The position numbers were made by a program, and so were the translations under genes. This document shows positions 1 through 9,061 of a stretch of DNA of 64,000 nt, piece after piece; position 1 is the stretch's first letter, and each line of letters begins with the position of its first letter. This stretch comes from Ezakiella massiliensis (GTDB lineage: Bacteria; Bacillota; Clostridia; Tissierellales; Peptoniphilaceae). Below the pieces are notes generated by a model. It was given only the letters and a program-made list of their open reading frames with translations. It was not told where the DNA came from and did no database searches. The stretch spans positions 310,001 through 374,000 of the forward strand of contig NZ_LT635475.1 in assembly GCF_900120165.1 (NCBI RefSeq). Direction: 5' to 3'.

Positions 1-416
1 TCAAAATATTTTCCGCTGATATTAACTGGTGAACCGTGTGTTAAGTGACCACCTTCGGAAAGATTCATACCCATAACCTTGTCACCAGGTTCGATGCATG
101 AGAAGTAAACAGCCATGTTAGCGTTTGCACCTGAGTGTGGTTGAACGTTTGCGTGATCAGCTTCAAATAGTTTGCATAATCTATCTCTAGCTAAATCTTC
201 TGCAATATCTACTACTTCGCAGCCACCGTAATATCTTTTTCTTGGGTATCCTTCTGCATATTTATTTGTTAGGTAGCTTCCCATGGCTTCCATAACTGCT
301 TCTGATACAAAGTTTTCGCTAGCAATTAATTCGATGTGTGATTGCTGACGAACCTTTTCGTCCATTACAACGCCATAAATCTCAGCGTCAGTTTGTTTTA
401 AGTGTGAAAAATCCAT
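1..416 (-). CDS. glyA: Serine hydroxymethyltransferase, N-terminal part (cut by window edge)
   Basis: The enzyme interconverts serine plus tetrahydrofolate and glycine plus 5,10-methylene-THF, using PLP, in the cytosol. Only the first 138 codons are inside the window; the gene runs off at base 1. The visible part has the family's N-terminal signature: [26 protein letters not shown] and the PLP-pocket stretch [13 protein letters not shown] followed by LTHGSP. ATG at 414-416 follows a GGAGG (about 423-427). It has its own promoter (465-493). It is complete as far as it can be seen, with no sign of decay. Identification is firm. Confidence 0.95.
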   Translation of the reverse strand, partial: MDFSHLKQTDAEIYGVVMDEKVRQQSHIELIASENFVSEAVMEAMGSYLTNKYAEGYPRKRYYGGCEVVDIAEDLARDRLCKLFEADHANVQPHSGANANMAVYFSCIEPGDKVMGMNLSEGGHLTHGSPVNISGKYF

Positions 417-464
417 TTAAACCTCCTTTGTAGATGACAGTTAAATCTTACTGCCTACACCCTA

Positions 465-493
465 ATTGTAACATATTGAAATTTGTATTTCAA
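465..493 (-). promoter_or_regulatory. glyA promoter with overlapping dyad
   Basis: On the minus strand, -35 TTGAAA (488-493), a 17-base spacer and -10 TACAAT (465-470) precede glyA. The spacer and -35 lie in an inverted repeat: TTGAAAT (476-482) and ATTTCAA (87 to 93 of the same hundred, 487-493) with a 4-base centre, enclosed by GTAACA (468-473) and TGTTAC (500-505). The dyad may be an operator or the end of the upstream rseC-like transcript; it has no run of T on the minus strand. Confidence 0.65.
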
Positions 494-506
494 CTTAATT
501 GTTACT

Positions 507-905
507 CTATTTTAATTTAATTATAGAAATTTTATTAGTATGCTTGTTTTTAGCATCTATAAAATATATACATAGATACGAAAGAGCTATTCCTAAGACT
601 CCTAAAAAGAATGATTTTAGTTCACTTAATTTTAGTACATAGCCTAAGAGTATGCCGATTATAAAACCTAAAAATGGTATTGCGTATAGAATAGCACTTG
701 CCTTTAGGCCCAAAGAATCATCCATAACAACCTCAACCATCTCTCCTGCCTTTGCATCTATTGAATTAATAACCTCAATTCTATGATCTACTGTTTCGCA
801 TCCGCCTCCACAGGCTTTACAATTTCCCCCGCAAGCAGAAGTACGAACTAGAGATACAAAAGCTTTATTGCCATTAGTTGATAAAACTTTTCCTATTACT
901 TGCAT
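507..905 (-). CDS. RseC/MucC-like SoxR-reducing-system family membrane protein
   Basis: A 132-residue protein with the RseC/MucC architecture. A short N-terminal domain carries a cysteine cluster (C25, C29, C32 and C36, in CGGNCKACGGGC). Two adjacent membrane helices (about 70-88 and 95-113) and a basic tail follow. Relatives act in redox or anti-sigma functions beside Rnf/Rsx complexes; the Cys cluster suggests metal or Fe-S binding. Here it is not beside rnf (15 kb away) but is the last gene after aspS and tcdA, overlapping tcdA by 10 bases. Its partner is unknown. Family assignment is good; function is inferred. Confidence 0.8.
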   Translation of the reverse strand: MQVIGKVLSTNGNKAFVSLVRTSACGGNCKACGGGCETVDHRIEVINSIDAKAGEMVEVVMDDSLGLKASAILYAIPFLGFIIGILLGYVLKLSELKSFFLGVLGIALSYLCIYFIDAKNKHTNKISIIKLK

Positions 906-1582
906 TCTTCCTCCATTATCATATTCATAAGTTCCGCAGCCGCCCTAACTCCCATGTAGTTAGGTGATGGAGCAATCGTTCCAACCACTCCATAAACTTT
1001 TATAGTTTCACCTTCATAATAAAGACACTTTATTTTTTTATGAAGACTTTTATCTATAGATTTCCTAAATCTTTTTGCTAGATTGCAATAGGTCGTTTTG
1101 TCAAGAGTAGAAAATTTTAATGATGATATATCCGTCCTATTGCCTGCGCCCATGGCAGAAATAAATTTTATTTTATTTTTAATTGCATACTCGGCAATTA
1201 ATTTTTTGGCATTAATATCATCGCATAAGTCTAATATATAGTCGCTGTCTGCTAAAAGCTCCTCATAATTACTCTCTTCAAGCATACAGGGCATGCAAAT
1301 AAGATTTAAATCAGGATTAATATCTTTAAATCTCTCTTTTAAAACATCTACTTTTAACTTTCCAATAGAACTATAACTTGAACCAATCTGGCGATTCAAA
1401 TTGCTCTCCTCGTACTTGTCAAAATCAATTATTTTTAGATTATTAACCCCTGATCTGGCGAGCATTTCACAAGCTATGCCCCCTACTCCACCAACGCCAA
1501 CAACGGTTATTCTAACACTAGCAAGTTTATTAAAATTTTCTTCTCCTACAAGGCTTACTGTTCTACTATTTCTTTTCGACAT
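896..1582 (-). CDS. tcdA: tRNA threonylcarbamoyladenosine dehydratase (TcdA/CsdL-like, ThiF family)
   Basis: ThiF/MoeB/E1-like ATP-dependent enzyme of 228 residues. The TcdA branch cyclises t6A at position 37 of ANN-decoding tRNAs to ct6A. Visible features: the nucleotide-binding glycine loop GVGGVGG (about 28-34), the N-R-Q segment NLNRQ, and DLCDDINAK, typical of the group. It is slightly shorter than E. coli TcdA (268), and I do not see the CxxC zinc pairs of MoeB. The ATG lies inside the last codons of aspS (17-base overlap), so the two are probably translationally coupled. MoeB/HesA-like adenylyltransferase is the alternative. Confidence 0.85.
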   Translation of the reverse strand: MSKRNSRTVSLVGEENFNKLASVRITVVGVGGVGGIACEMLARSGVNNLKIIDFDKYEESNLNRQIGSSYSSIGKLKVDVLKERFKDINPDLNLICMPCMLEESNYEELLADSDYILDLCDDINAKKLIAEYAIKNKIKFISAMGAGNRTDISSLKFSTLDKTTYCNLAKRFRKSIDKSLHKKIKCLYYEGETIKVYGVVGTIAPSPNYMGVRAAAELMNMIMEEECK

Positions 1583-3341
1583 TTACCTTTAAGCTTACTT
1601 CCTCTAATTGTTTATCGCTAATTGCTGATGGAGCCATGCTCATTAAATCAGATGCTGATTGAGTCTTTGGAAAGGCAATTACGTCTCTAATGTTAGATGT
1701 GTCTGTAAATATTTGCACCCATCTATCAAGTCCAAGGGCAATTCCCCCATGAGGTGGAGTTCCATAGCTAAGAGCCTCAATAAAGAAACCAAATTGTTTT
1801 AAGGCTTCTTCTTTTGAGAAACCGATAGCTTCAAACATTTTATCTTGAACATCTGAATTGTGGATTCTGATACTTCCTCCACCAGCCTCTTCACCATTGA
1901 TAACAATGTCGTAGGTCTTAGACGAACAATTTGCAGGATCAGTTAACATCTTATCAATGTCCTCATCTTTTGGCGATGTAAATGGATGGTGAACAGCCAC
2001 ATATCTATCGCTTTCTTCATCATACTCTAAAAGCGGGAAGTCCACAACCCAAAGAATAGAATATTTATCTTTATCAATCATTCCGTTTTCTTTGGCAATA
2101 AAGTTTCTAAGATTTCCTAAGGCAGCACATGTAACTTCATATTTATCAGCAACTAATAAAACCATATCGCCTTTGTTAGAGCCCATAAATTCAAATAGTG
2201 CATTCTTTTCGTCTTCATTTACAAACTTATCAATTGAAGATGATTTTTCATCGTCATATCTAAAGTAAATTAAGCCCTTTGCTCCAAAGTCTTTAACGAA
2301 CTCTTCTAACTTCTTAAATTTCTTTTTGCTGATAAGTTCGTCACCCTTTGGAACGTTAATTGCCCTTATAAGATTTCCAGATGAAATTGTAGATTGGAAA
2401 ATTTGAAATTCACTCTTAGCAAACACTTCATTTACATTCTTTAGTTCCATATCAAAACGAAGATCAGGTTTGTCTACTCCGAATCTTTCCATAGCTTCTG
2501 AATATTTCATCCTTTGTAATGGAAGTTCAAGATCGTAATTTATAATTTCTTTAAAGAGTTTCTGGAATAATTCTTCATGGACATCCATAACATCATCCAT
2601 ATCCACAAAGCTCATTTCAACGTCAACTTGAGTAAACTCAGGTTGCCTATTAGCACGCAAGTCTTCGTCTCTAAAGCACTTTGCTATTTGATAATACCTG
2701 TCCATACCAGCAACCATGAGCAGCTGCTTATAAATTTGTGGACTTTGTGGCAGAGCGTAAAATTCACCTGGGTGAATACGACTTGGAACAAGATAGTCCC
2801 TTGCTCCTTCTGGTGTGCTCTTGCCTAATATTGGCGTTTCAATTTCATTAAAGCCATGATCATTGTAAAAGTTACGTATAATATTGCACATCTTTGACCT
2901 AACTTTTAATGTGTTTTGCAAACGAGGTTTTCTCAAATCCAAATACTTATATTTTAATCTCGTTTCTTCTGAGACATTATCATCATCTTTAATATAAATT
3001 GGGGGAGTGTTGGCCCTGTCTAAAATCCTTAATTCTTTAGCGTCAACTTCTATATCTCCTGTTGGCATATCAGGATTTTTTGAAGATCTTTCACGAACTT
3101 CGCCTCTAATAGCTACTACATATTCGCTTTTTAATTCCCCCGCTTTTTGGAAGAGTTCTTGGTCTGTATCATTAAAAACTACTTGTGATATACCTGAGAT
3201 ATCACGCACATCTGTGAAAATTAGTTTACCTAAATTTCTTGAGCGTTGAACCCACCCCATAAGTACAACTTCTTTTCCTATGTCTTCTTGTCTTAATGTG
3301 CCTGCATAATTACTGCGGCGCAAGTTGCCCATTGTTTCCAT
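1566..3341 (-). CDS. aspS: Aspartyl-tRNA synthetase
   Basis: Class II synthetase of 591 residues, the usual bacterial length. It charges tRNA-Asp (or tRNA-Asp/Asn if non-discriminating; the sequence alone does not decide). An N-terminal OB-fold (GWVQRSRNLGKLIFTDVRD) is followed by the class II core with YALPQSPQIYKQ, FRDEDLRANRQPEFTQ and motif 3 (GLDRW), and by the bacterial GAD insertion in the middle. The start follows a GGAGG 5-6 bases upstream; an in-frame ATG three codons later is possible. It follows hemZ by 9 bases and overlaps tcdA. The hisS that often precedes aspS is not here, and I saw no T-box. Confidence 0.97.
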   Translation of the reverse strand: METMGNLRRSNYAGTLRQEDIGKEVVLMGWVQRSRNLGKLIFTDVRDISGISQVVFNDTDQELFQKAGELKSEYVVAIRGEVRERSSKNPDMPTGDIEVDAKELRILDRANTPPIYIKDDDNVSEETRLKYKYLDLRKPRLQNTLKVRSKMCNIIRNFYNDHGFNEIETPILGKSTPEGARDYLVPSRIHPGEFYALPQSPQIYKQLLMVAGMDRYYQIAKCFRDEDLRANRQPEFTQVDVEMSFVDMDDVMDVHEELFQKLFKEIINYDLELPLQRMKYSEAMERFGVDKPDLRFDMELKNVNEVFAKSEFQIFQSTISSGNLIRAINVPKGDELISKKKFKKLEEFVKDFGAKGLIYFRYDDEKSSSIDKFVNEDEKNALFEFMGSNKGDMVLLVADKYEVTCAALGNLRNFIAKENGMIDKDKYSILWVVDFPLLEYDEESDRYVAVHHPFTSPKDEDIDKMLTDPANCSSKTYDIVINGEEAGGGSIRIHNSDVQDKMFEAIGFSKEEALKQFGFFIEALSYGTPPHGGIALGLDRWVQIFTDTSNIRDVIAFPKTQSASDLMSMAPSAISDKQLEEVSLKVNVEKK

Positions 3342-3350
3342 TATATCCTC

Positions 3351-4760
3351 CTAATTTTTTATATTATTAACCATCTTACGGGCCTCTTCTTTTAACTTAT
3401 TGAGCTCCTTGTAATGGTTTATATAATAATCTATATCCCTAAATCCAAATACCCTTTTTACAATTCCATCATCAGATGTAAACTTGCTAACTGCACCCAT
3501 ACCAAAGGCCAGTACATCGCACTTATCATCCATGCTTAAAATATTGTATAAATTAAGGTCTTGGCTCTTAGTAAAACCTATATTTTCATTATTGCCAACC
3601 TGACGCTTCTGCCTATATAAATAATATGGCTTGTATCCTGATTCTCTTAATCTATCATAAGAGTAGTCAAAACATTGGTCCATTTTATTATTAATTGCGA
3701 ATTTTTGGTCATGGTTTATATAGTAAGACCCATTTTTTAAAGCCAGACTGTGTATTGTAATATCATCTGGCTGCAAATTGAGTAATTTATCTATCGTTTC
3801 TTTAATATCATCTATAGTTTCATTTTCAAGACCTATTATTATATCTGTATTGATATTAAAGCCATAATTCTTGCATATTTTAAATGATGAATAAAAATCT
3901 TCAACCTTATGCTTTCTTCCAATTTTATCTAAAGTCTCTTGCTTCAGAGTTTGTGGATTAACACTGATTCTGTTTACATTATTATCTCTCAAAGCTTTTA
4001 GTAAATCTTCATTTATCGTATCAGGTCTACCTGCTTCAAAAGTAATTTCTTTTATATCCCCAAATTTTTCTCTAACAATTGAAAAAATTCTATCTATATC
4101 TTTTTTCCCAAGTATGGATGGAGTCCCTCCACCTATATACAAAGAAACTGGTTTTTGGGGATTCATGTATCCATTATAGTCTTCAATCTCTTTCAGCAAA
4201 TAATCTACATATTCACTTGGACTATAGCGTAGCCTTCCCTCCATGCTCATAACCGAAAACGAACAGTACTTACACCTGGTCGGGCAAAAAGGTATATGGA
4301 TGTATACTATAAAAGAATCATCCCTAAGCTTTAAGATTGGCTTTTGAGTTTCCAATATATCATCGATAAGATTATATTTATCTTCTTTAACCATTAGGTC
4401 ATCAATAAAAAGTTTTTTTATGTCAGCATCCTTATCTTGGTCTCTTATTTGCTCTAAATATCTAACTGGCCTTATACCAGTTAAGATTCCCCAAGGTAAA
4501 TCTACATTTGTTATTAATTTTACCAATTTATATATGGCCAGCTTAATAGTAGTTTCACTATCTAAATTTTCTACTGGCAATCGGATTTCTTTAGATATGT
4601 CTTCGTTGATCCACTTACCAGTAACAAGATTATTATCAAGCTCTAAATACAATTTTGTATCAGGTTTGTATGCATCTATATCTTCAAAAGCTATGGAAGA
4701 TCGTAACATATTTAAATGAGTTGGTCTTAGCTCAAATCCACTTGTTACGATTTCAATCAT
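3351..4760 (-). CDS. hemZ: Coproporphyrinogen dehydrogenase-like radical SAM protein HemZ
   Basis: Radical SAM enzyme of 469 residues in the HemN/HemZ family, with the iron-sulfur motif CPTRCKYCSF (CxxxCxxC), the GGGTPS SAM-binding loop and the HemN-type NPQTL segment. The 150-residue N-terminal extension before the radical core is typical of Firmicute HemZ. Oxygen-independent coproporphyrinogen oxidation is the textbook role, but many HemZ-like proteins in heme-less anaerobes have unknown function, and no other heme gene is in the window. The ATG overlaps the previous stop (ATGA) and has no clear SD, so it is coupled to the upstream hydrolase. Confidence 0.85.
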   Translation of the reverse strand: MIEIVTSGFELRPTHLNMLRSSIAFEDIDAYKPDTKLYLELDNNLVTGKWINEDISKEIRLPVENLDSETTIKLAIYKLVKLITNVDLPWGILTGIRPVRYLEQIRDQDKDADIKKLFIDDLMVKEDKYNLIDDILETQKPILKLRDDSFIVYIHIPFCPTRCKYCSFSVMSMEGRLRYSPSEYVDYLLKEIEDYNGYMNPQKPVSLYIGGGTPSILGKKDIDRIFSIVREKFGDIKEITFEAGRPDTINEDLLKALRDNNVNRISVNPQTLKQETLDKIGRKHKVEDFYSSFKICKNYGFNINTDIIIGLENETIDDIKETIDKLLNLQPDDITIHSLALKNGSYYINHDQKFAINNKMDQCFDYSYDRLRESGYKPYYLYRQKRQVGNNENIGFTKSQDLNLYNILSMDDKCDVLAFGMGAVSKFTSDDGIVKRVFGFRDIDYYINHYKELNKLKEEARKMVNNIKN

Positions 4761-5383
4761 AGTAAATTTTTAATATATGGATTGTTTTCTCTCTCGAATT
4801 TGATATCGCTTTGAGGACCATGTCCAGGACAAACAACTGTATCGTCTGGATAATTTGTGGCAATAAACTTTAATGAATCCTCTATCTTACTCTGGTTGCC
4901 AGAATATAAATCTGTCCTACCACAGCTCATCTTAAACAAAGTATCACCAGTAAATAAATAACCATTGCCATATAATACAAAGCTTCCTTCAGTGTGACCA
5001 GGTGAATGTTTTGCCTTCAAAGTTATTGGAGTAAATTCAAGCTCATCTCCATCCTTAAAATAATGATCACACTCTAGCGTAATAGGTCCGAGCAAAGTTG
5101 CCGTTGAAAGATTGTGGTCAGGATCATCAAATAAATCCCTCTCTTCAGTAGCTCCATAAACTTTTGCGCCAGTTTCTTCCCTAAGCTTATTAACCCCACC
5201 TATATGATCAAAGTGCCCATGAGTTAATACAATTGCTTCTAAAGTTAAATCATTTTCATTTAAAATTTTAACCACATCTTCACTATCACCACCACAATCA
5301 ATAACGATTGCCTTTTTATTTTCATCAAAAATAATATAAGTGTTAGCTCCGTAAATACCTAAATTTTTTCTTATTACTTCCAT
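4757..5383 (-). CDS. Metallo-beta-lactamase-fold hydrolase (glyoxalase II-like)
   Basis: Protein of 208 residues with the binuclear zinc motif THGHFDH, the downstream metal ligands in SPGHTEGS and TGDTLF, and a late CPGHG. This is the compact YcbL/GloB-like class that hydrolyses thioesters such as lactoylglutathione analogues; the true substrate is unknown. I chose the ATG at 5381-5383 because a GGAGGA stands 5 bases before it; an in-frame GTG 12 bases upstream lies inside that SD region. It is first gene of an operon with hemZ, aspS and tcdA, from a promoter at 5401-5429. Confidence 0.9.
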   Translation of the reverse strand: MEVIRKNLGIYGANTYIIFDENKKAIVIDCGGDSEDVVKILNENDLTLEAIVLTHGHFDHIGGVNKLREETGAKVYGATEERDLFDDPDHNLSTATLLGPITLECDHYFKDGDELEFTPITLKAKHSPGHTEGSFVLYGNGYLFTGDTLFKMSCGRTDLYSGNQSKIEDSLKFIATNYPDDTVVCPGHGPQSDIKFERENNPYIKNLL

Positions 5384-5400
5384 ATATTCCTCCACACTTC

Positions 5401-5429
5401 ATTATACTGGTTTTATTATTAATTTTCAA
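5401..5429 (-). promoter_or_regulatory. Promoter for the hydrolase-hemZ-aspS operon
   Basis: Minus-strand -35 TTGAAA (5424-5429), a 17-base spacer and a perfect -10 TATAAT (5401-5406), 18 bases before the chosen ATG. It is divergent from the helicase promoter just downstream. Confidence 0.8.
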
Positions 5430-5444
5430 GATTAACCTCTATTA

Positions 5445-5474
5445 TTAGACTTATATAATAGAATCAATTATAAT
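5445..5474 (+). promoter_or_regulatory. Candidate promoter giving a leaderless helicase mRNA
   Basis: A perfect TATAAT (5469-5474) ends 6 bases before the helicase ATG at 5481, so transcription would start at about the A of the ATG. A weak -35 (TTAGAC, 5445-5450) lies 18 bases upstream. A second TATAAT at 5454-5459 would give a leader of about 15 bases. In neither case is there a Shine-Dalgarno sequence before the ATG. Confidence 0.5.
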
Positions 5475-5480
5475 ATAGCT

Positions 5481-7292
5481 ATGGAATTTTCAAAATCACA
5501 ATTAGAAGCAATCAATCACAAAAATGGTCCTTGTCTAGTTCTGGCAGTTCCTGGTGCTGGCAAGACAACCATCATAATAAATAGAATACTTAAACTCATA
5601 GAGGAGGAAAAAGTTTCTCCATCAGAAATACTTGCCCTCACCTTTTCCAGAGCGAGTGCAAATGATATGCGTAAACGCTTGAAGCAATTTTCTAGGTACA
5701 CGACTTTTAAAAATATAAGGACTATTCATTCTCTTTGTTTTGAGATTGTTGCCACTTATAATAAATCTAAAAGCATACCCTTTAATATGATTGAAGATGA
5801 GAGATACAAGGCCTTTAGATATAAGGCAATAAACGACACTTATAAGGATATATATTTTTCTAACATCGACATCGAATCATATCTTAGAATATTATCCGCG
5901 ATTTCAACAATCAAGTGCAAAAACCTAAAAGAAATAACCTTGCAAGTTGAAGATGAATTGGGTGTTAAGAATTTAAAAAAGTTTTATGATAATTATGAAA
6001 AAGTTCTAAGGGATAATTACCTTTATGATTTTGATGATCTTTTACTAGAAGTAAGGAAAATATTTGAAAATGATAAGAAATTCAAAAATGCTTTTAAAAG
6101 TAGATTTAAATATATCTTACTAGATGAGGCCCAAGACACATCTGATATACAATGGGATATTATAAAACTCTTGCTAAGCAAAAATAATAATCTTTTTGTA
6201 GTTGCCGACGATGATCAAAGCATCTATAAATTTAGGGGCGCAAGCCCTTATATGCTTATGAGGTTTGAACACGAATTTGCAAATGCAAAAATAATATATT
6301 TAGAAACAAATTACAGGTCCTACTATGAAATTGTAAATTCGGCTAACCGCCTAATAAAAAACAATAAATATAGGTACGAAAAAGAATTGCTCTCTAATCG
6401 CGGCAAAAAATCTAAGGTTAAAGTAAATATTTTAAAAACTCGCCATGACCAATACGAGAGTGTCGTCAAAGATATTAAAGCTGCTAAGGGTAAAAAAGCT
6501 ATTATATATCGCAACAATCTTTCAAGCATAGGCGTTATTGACGCACTTGATAAAAATCTATTATCTTTTAACTTAAAAGACCACAATATTGACTTCTTTA
6601 AATCTAGTGTCTATAGGGATGTTTGTGAAATTATTTCTTTTATCTTAAGCCCAAATGATTTCGATCTTTATTCAAAGATTTACTATAAACTTCAAGGATA
6701 TGTATCAAGGGCAGAAATAGAAGAAGCCCGCTACAATTCTCAAGAAAACGCCATAGATAAAGTACTTGCAATTCCAAACCTACCCGAATATAAAGCAGAA
6801 CTCTTGAATGATTTGAAGCTACACTTAAGAATGGCGGCTGCAAACTTTAAAAATAAAGGCCTGGATATAATTTTAAATAATTGTGGTTATGTAAACTTTT
6901 TAAAGCAATCTAAAAGAGAGCAAGCTCGAAGTTTAGATAGCTTACTCAGGGTCTATAATACTCTGATTTCAATTTCAAAAGATACGACTATAGAAGAATT
7001 TCTACCAAGACTTGAACAAATTAAAAAACTTTGCTTAATTGAAAACTCTTCTGATATAGAACTCTTAACAATGCATTCGTCCAAGGGCCTAGAGTTTGAC
7101 AATGTTTTTATAATTGACCTTATTGAAAGTGAAATACCAGGGTCGAATATATTAACAAACGACTTAGAAGAAGAAAGGCGCCTCTTATATGTGGGCATGA
7201 CTCGGGCAAAAGAAAACCTATTCATGTACGCATATAAAAACGACGCCAATAAAAAAGTAAAAATATCCAGTTTTTTTGAGGACCTAAGATAA
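5481..7292 (+). CDS. UvrD/Rep/PcrA-family ATP-dependent DNA helicase
   Basis: Superfamily 1A 3'-5' helicase of 603 residues. Motifs in order: Q-motif region (FSKSQLEAI), Walker A PGAGKTT (about 24-30), LDEAQDTS (motif II), DDDQSIYKFRGA (motif III), ETNYRS (motif IV), TMHSSKGLEFDNVF (motif V) and LLYVGMTRAKENL (motif VI). It is about 100 residues shorter than typical PcrA (720-740) and lacks the long C-terminal extension that contacts RNA polymerase, so it may be a paralogue rather than the main PcrA. It stands alone on the plus strand; its stop is one base from the stop of the convergent kinase gene, with no terminator between them. Confidence 0.92.
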   Translation: MEFSKSQLEAINHKNGPCLVLAVPGAGKTTIIINRILKLIEEEKVSPSEILALTFSRASANDMRKRLKQFSRYTTFKNIRTIHSLCFEIVATYNKSKSIPFNMIEDERYKAFRYKAINDTYKDIYFSNIDIESYLRILSAISTIKCKNLKEITLQVEDELGVKNLKKFYDNYEKVLRDNYLYDFDDLLLEVRKIFENDKKFKNAFKSRFKYILLDEAQDTSDIQWDIIKLLLSKNNNLFVVADDDQSIYKFRGASPYMLMRFEHEFANAKIIYLETNYRSYYEIVNSANRLIKNNKYRYEKELLSNRGKKSKVKVNILKTRHDQYESVVKDIKAAKGKKAIIYRNNLSSIGVIDALDKNLLSFNLKDHNIDFFKSSVYRDVCEIISFILSPNDFDLYSKIYYKLQGYVSRAEIEEARYNSQENAIDKVLAIPNLPEYKAELLNDLKLHLRMAAANFKNKGLDIILNNCGYVNFLKQSKREQARSLDSLLRVYNTLISISKDTTIEEFLPRLEQIKKLCLIENSSDIELLTMHSSKGLEFDNVFIIDLIESEIPGSNILTNDLEEERRLLYVGMTRAKENLFMYAYKNDANKKVKISSFFEDLR

Positions 7293-7293
7293 A

Positions 7294-8964
7294 CTATTTA
7301 TCAAAAACAGATCCGTCAATAAATTCTCTAAGAATTGATGTGTTTGGAATTAAATCGTCATCATCAATTGAATTAAAATAACTTAGGGTTTCTATCAATC
7401 TAGTGGCCCTTACAAAGTTATTATCATCTTCTGGCACGCTTTGAAGCAAACTTAAGGCGTGCTTTTTAATTGCTGCAATTTCATAAATTAAACTTGTGTT
7501 AATTACAATGTCAGCATCTTCTTGGTAAGGGAATACATAAATATCCTCGCCTTCTCTAACATTCTTCCATTCTGATAAGGCTGAAGAAACATCTCTTCCC
7601 CTTGTGCGAACATCCCTTACCATCCTTCTTAAAAATCTAACATCCGTCGTGGATAGTCTATTAAGCGCATCAATATTCATAGTTGTAAGAGCTGACAGAT
7701 AAATCTTAAATTTATTTCTCTCTGGGATTTCTCTACTTAAAATTGGATTGAGGGCATGTATACCTTCTATAATTATAATATCACGTGGCCCTAATTTTAT
7801 TTTATCTCCAGTTTTTTCCGCTTTTCCTTCTATAAAGTCAAATGAAATCCTGTCAATTTCTTTTCCTTCAATCAATTGCATTATGTCTTGATTTAACTTA
7901 TGGATATCAACAGCATCTATAGATTCAAAATCATATTCTCCATTTTCTTTTTTTGGTGTTAGAGATCTCTCAACAAAATAATCATCTGTTGAAATTTCAA
8001 CGGTGTTTACTCCCCTCATGGCAAAATAAACTTTTAATTTCTGAGCTGTTGTTGTTTTACCAGAACTCGAAGGGCCACTGATTAATACAATCCTCTTGGC
8101 TTCGTCTTTCAAAACTTCGCTTACAGTATTATCATATTTTTTATCCATATGTGCTTCGGATATCAAAATCAAATCCCTAGCCTTGCCATAAAGGATCTTC
8201 TCATTCATTTGCCCTACATAATTAACACCTAGAATTTTGGCAAATTTCGTTTCATCCGAAAAGACTTTGATTAAACTCGGTTGTTCTTTTTCATTTTTCG
8301 CATCATATCCATTACTATTTCCAGGAAATACAATTAGCATACCTGGATAATAATATTTCAATTCAAAGTCTTTAATATATCCAGTAGATGGTGCCAGAAT
8401 CCCCTCAAACCTATCTATATAATCTCCACACCTATGCAGTTTTACTTCTTCTAGATTATTAGTCTCAATTAATTTGACCTTGTCCAACCTATTTTGACTT
8501 TCAAAATATTTAGTTGCTTTTTCTCTTGGCCATATTTCTTCTGTAATAGCAATGTCGCTATTAATAATATTTTGCATTTCTTCTCTAATCTTATTTAAAT
8601 CGCTTTCTGTAAATGGAATGCCAAACTCCTCTTCTACATATATAGACGAGCCTATGAAACTATCAATAATAGATTGCCTTTCTGGAAAAAGCTTGACCTG
8701 TGCCATATGATATACAAGTATTAATGTAGATGTGTATACCCTAGTTCCAAGCGAATTTGCTATATCAACTAAGATAACATTTTCGTCGCCCTGTAACTTA
8801 TAATTTAAATTTTTAATTCTTCCATCTACTATAGCTCCTAAAAAAATAAAATCACTTTCATTCTTTATATTATTTTCTTTAACTAATTCTTTTATGGACA
8901 TTTCCTTTGTAATATCTATAGAACTAACTTTTTTATTATGTGGTAATCTTAATTTTATCGTCAT
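7294..8964 (-). CDS. TGS-domain nucleoside (uridine-type) kinase
   Basis: Protein of 556 residues. The N-terminal ThrRS-like TGS domain (about 1-70) is followed by a segment resembling the ThrRS second domain with HMAQV and a CGDYID stretch. A uridine-kinase/phosphoribulokinase P-loop domain begins at about 290 (Walker A GPSSSGKTT, 297-305) and carries STDDYFVER and DIIIIEGIHALNP. The family is common in clostridia; the exact nucleoside substrate is not established from sequence. The ATG at 8962-8964 follows GGAGGA; a longer in-frame start nine codons upstream lacks an SD. Convergent with the helicase. Confidence 0.88.
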   Translation of the reverse strand: MTIKLRLPHNKKVSSIDITKEMSIKELVKENNIKNESDFIFLGAIVDGRIKNLNYKLQGDENVILVDIANSLGTRVYTSTLILVYHMAQVKLFPERQSIIDSFIGSSIYVEEEFGIPFTESDLNKIREEMQNIINSDIAITEEIWPREKATKYFESQNRLDKVKLIETNNLEEVKLHRCGDYIDRFEGILAPSTGYIKDFELKYYYPGMLIVFPGNSNGYDAKNEKEQPSLIKVFSDETKFAKILGVNYVGQMNEKILYGKARDLILISEAHMDKKYDNTVSEVLKDEAKRIVLISGPSSSGKTTTAQKLKVYFAMRGVNTVEISTDDYFVERSLTPKKENGEYDFESIDAVDIHKLNQDIMQLIEGKEIDRISFDFIEGKAEKTGDKIKLGPRDIIIIEGIHALNPILSREIPERNKFKIYLSALTTMNIDALNRLSTTDVRFLRRMVRDVRTRGRDVSSALSEWKNVREGEDIYVFPYQEDADIVINTSLIYEIAAIKKHALSLLQSVPEDDNNFVRATRLIETLSYFNSIDDDDLIPNTSILREFIDGSVFDK

Positions 8965-9014
8965 AATTCCTCCTAAAATTATCTTACCCATTAAAAATTT
9001 TTATACACATTTTC

Positions 9015-9043
9015 TTGTAAAAGCTTTACTTGAGTGTTATAAT
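9015..9043 (+). promoter_or_regulatory. Promoter of the MacB-type ABC cassette
   Basis: -35 TTGTAA (9015-9020), a 17-base spacer and -10 TATAAT (9038-9043) with an extended TGT just before it. The ATG at 9062 follows CGGAGG, leaving a leader of about 12 bases. Confidence 0.8.
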
Positions 9044-9061
9044 ACACATACGGAGGAAAAA

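Noticed and set aside
3342..3350. T-box or other aminoacyl-tRNA-responsive leader before aspS
   Set aside because: aspS follows hemZ after 9 bases; there is no room and no hairpin.
8894..9061. Possible 56-codon N-terminal extension of the ABC ATPase
   Set aside because: It runs through the promoter and the opposite kinase gene; the SD at 9052-9056 fixes the start at 9062.
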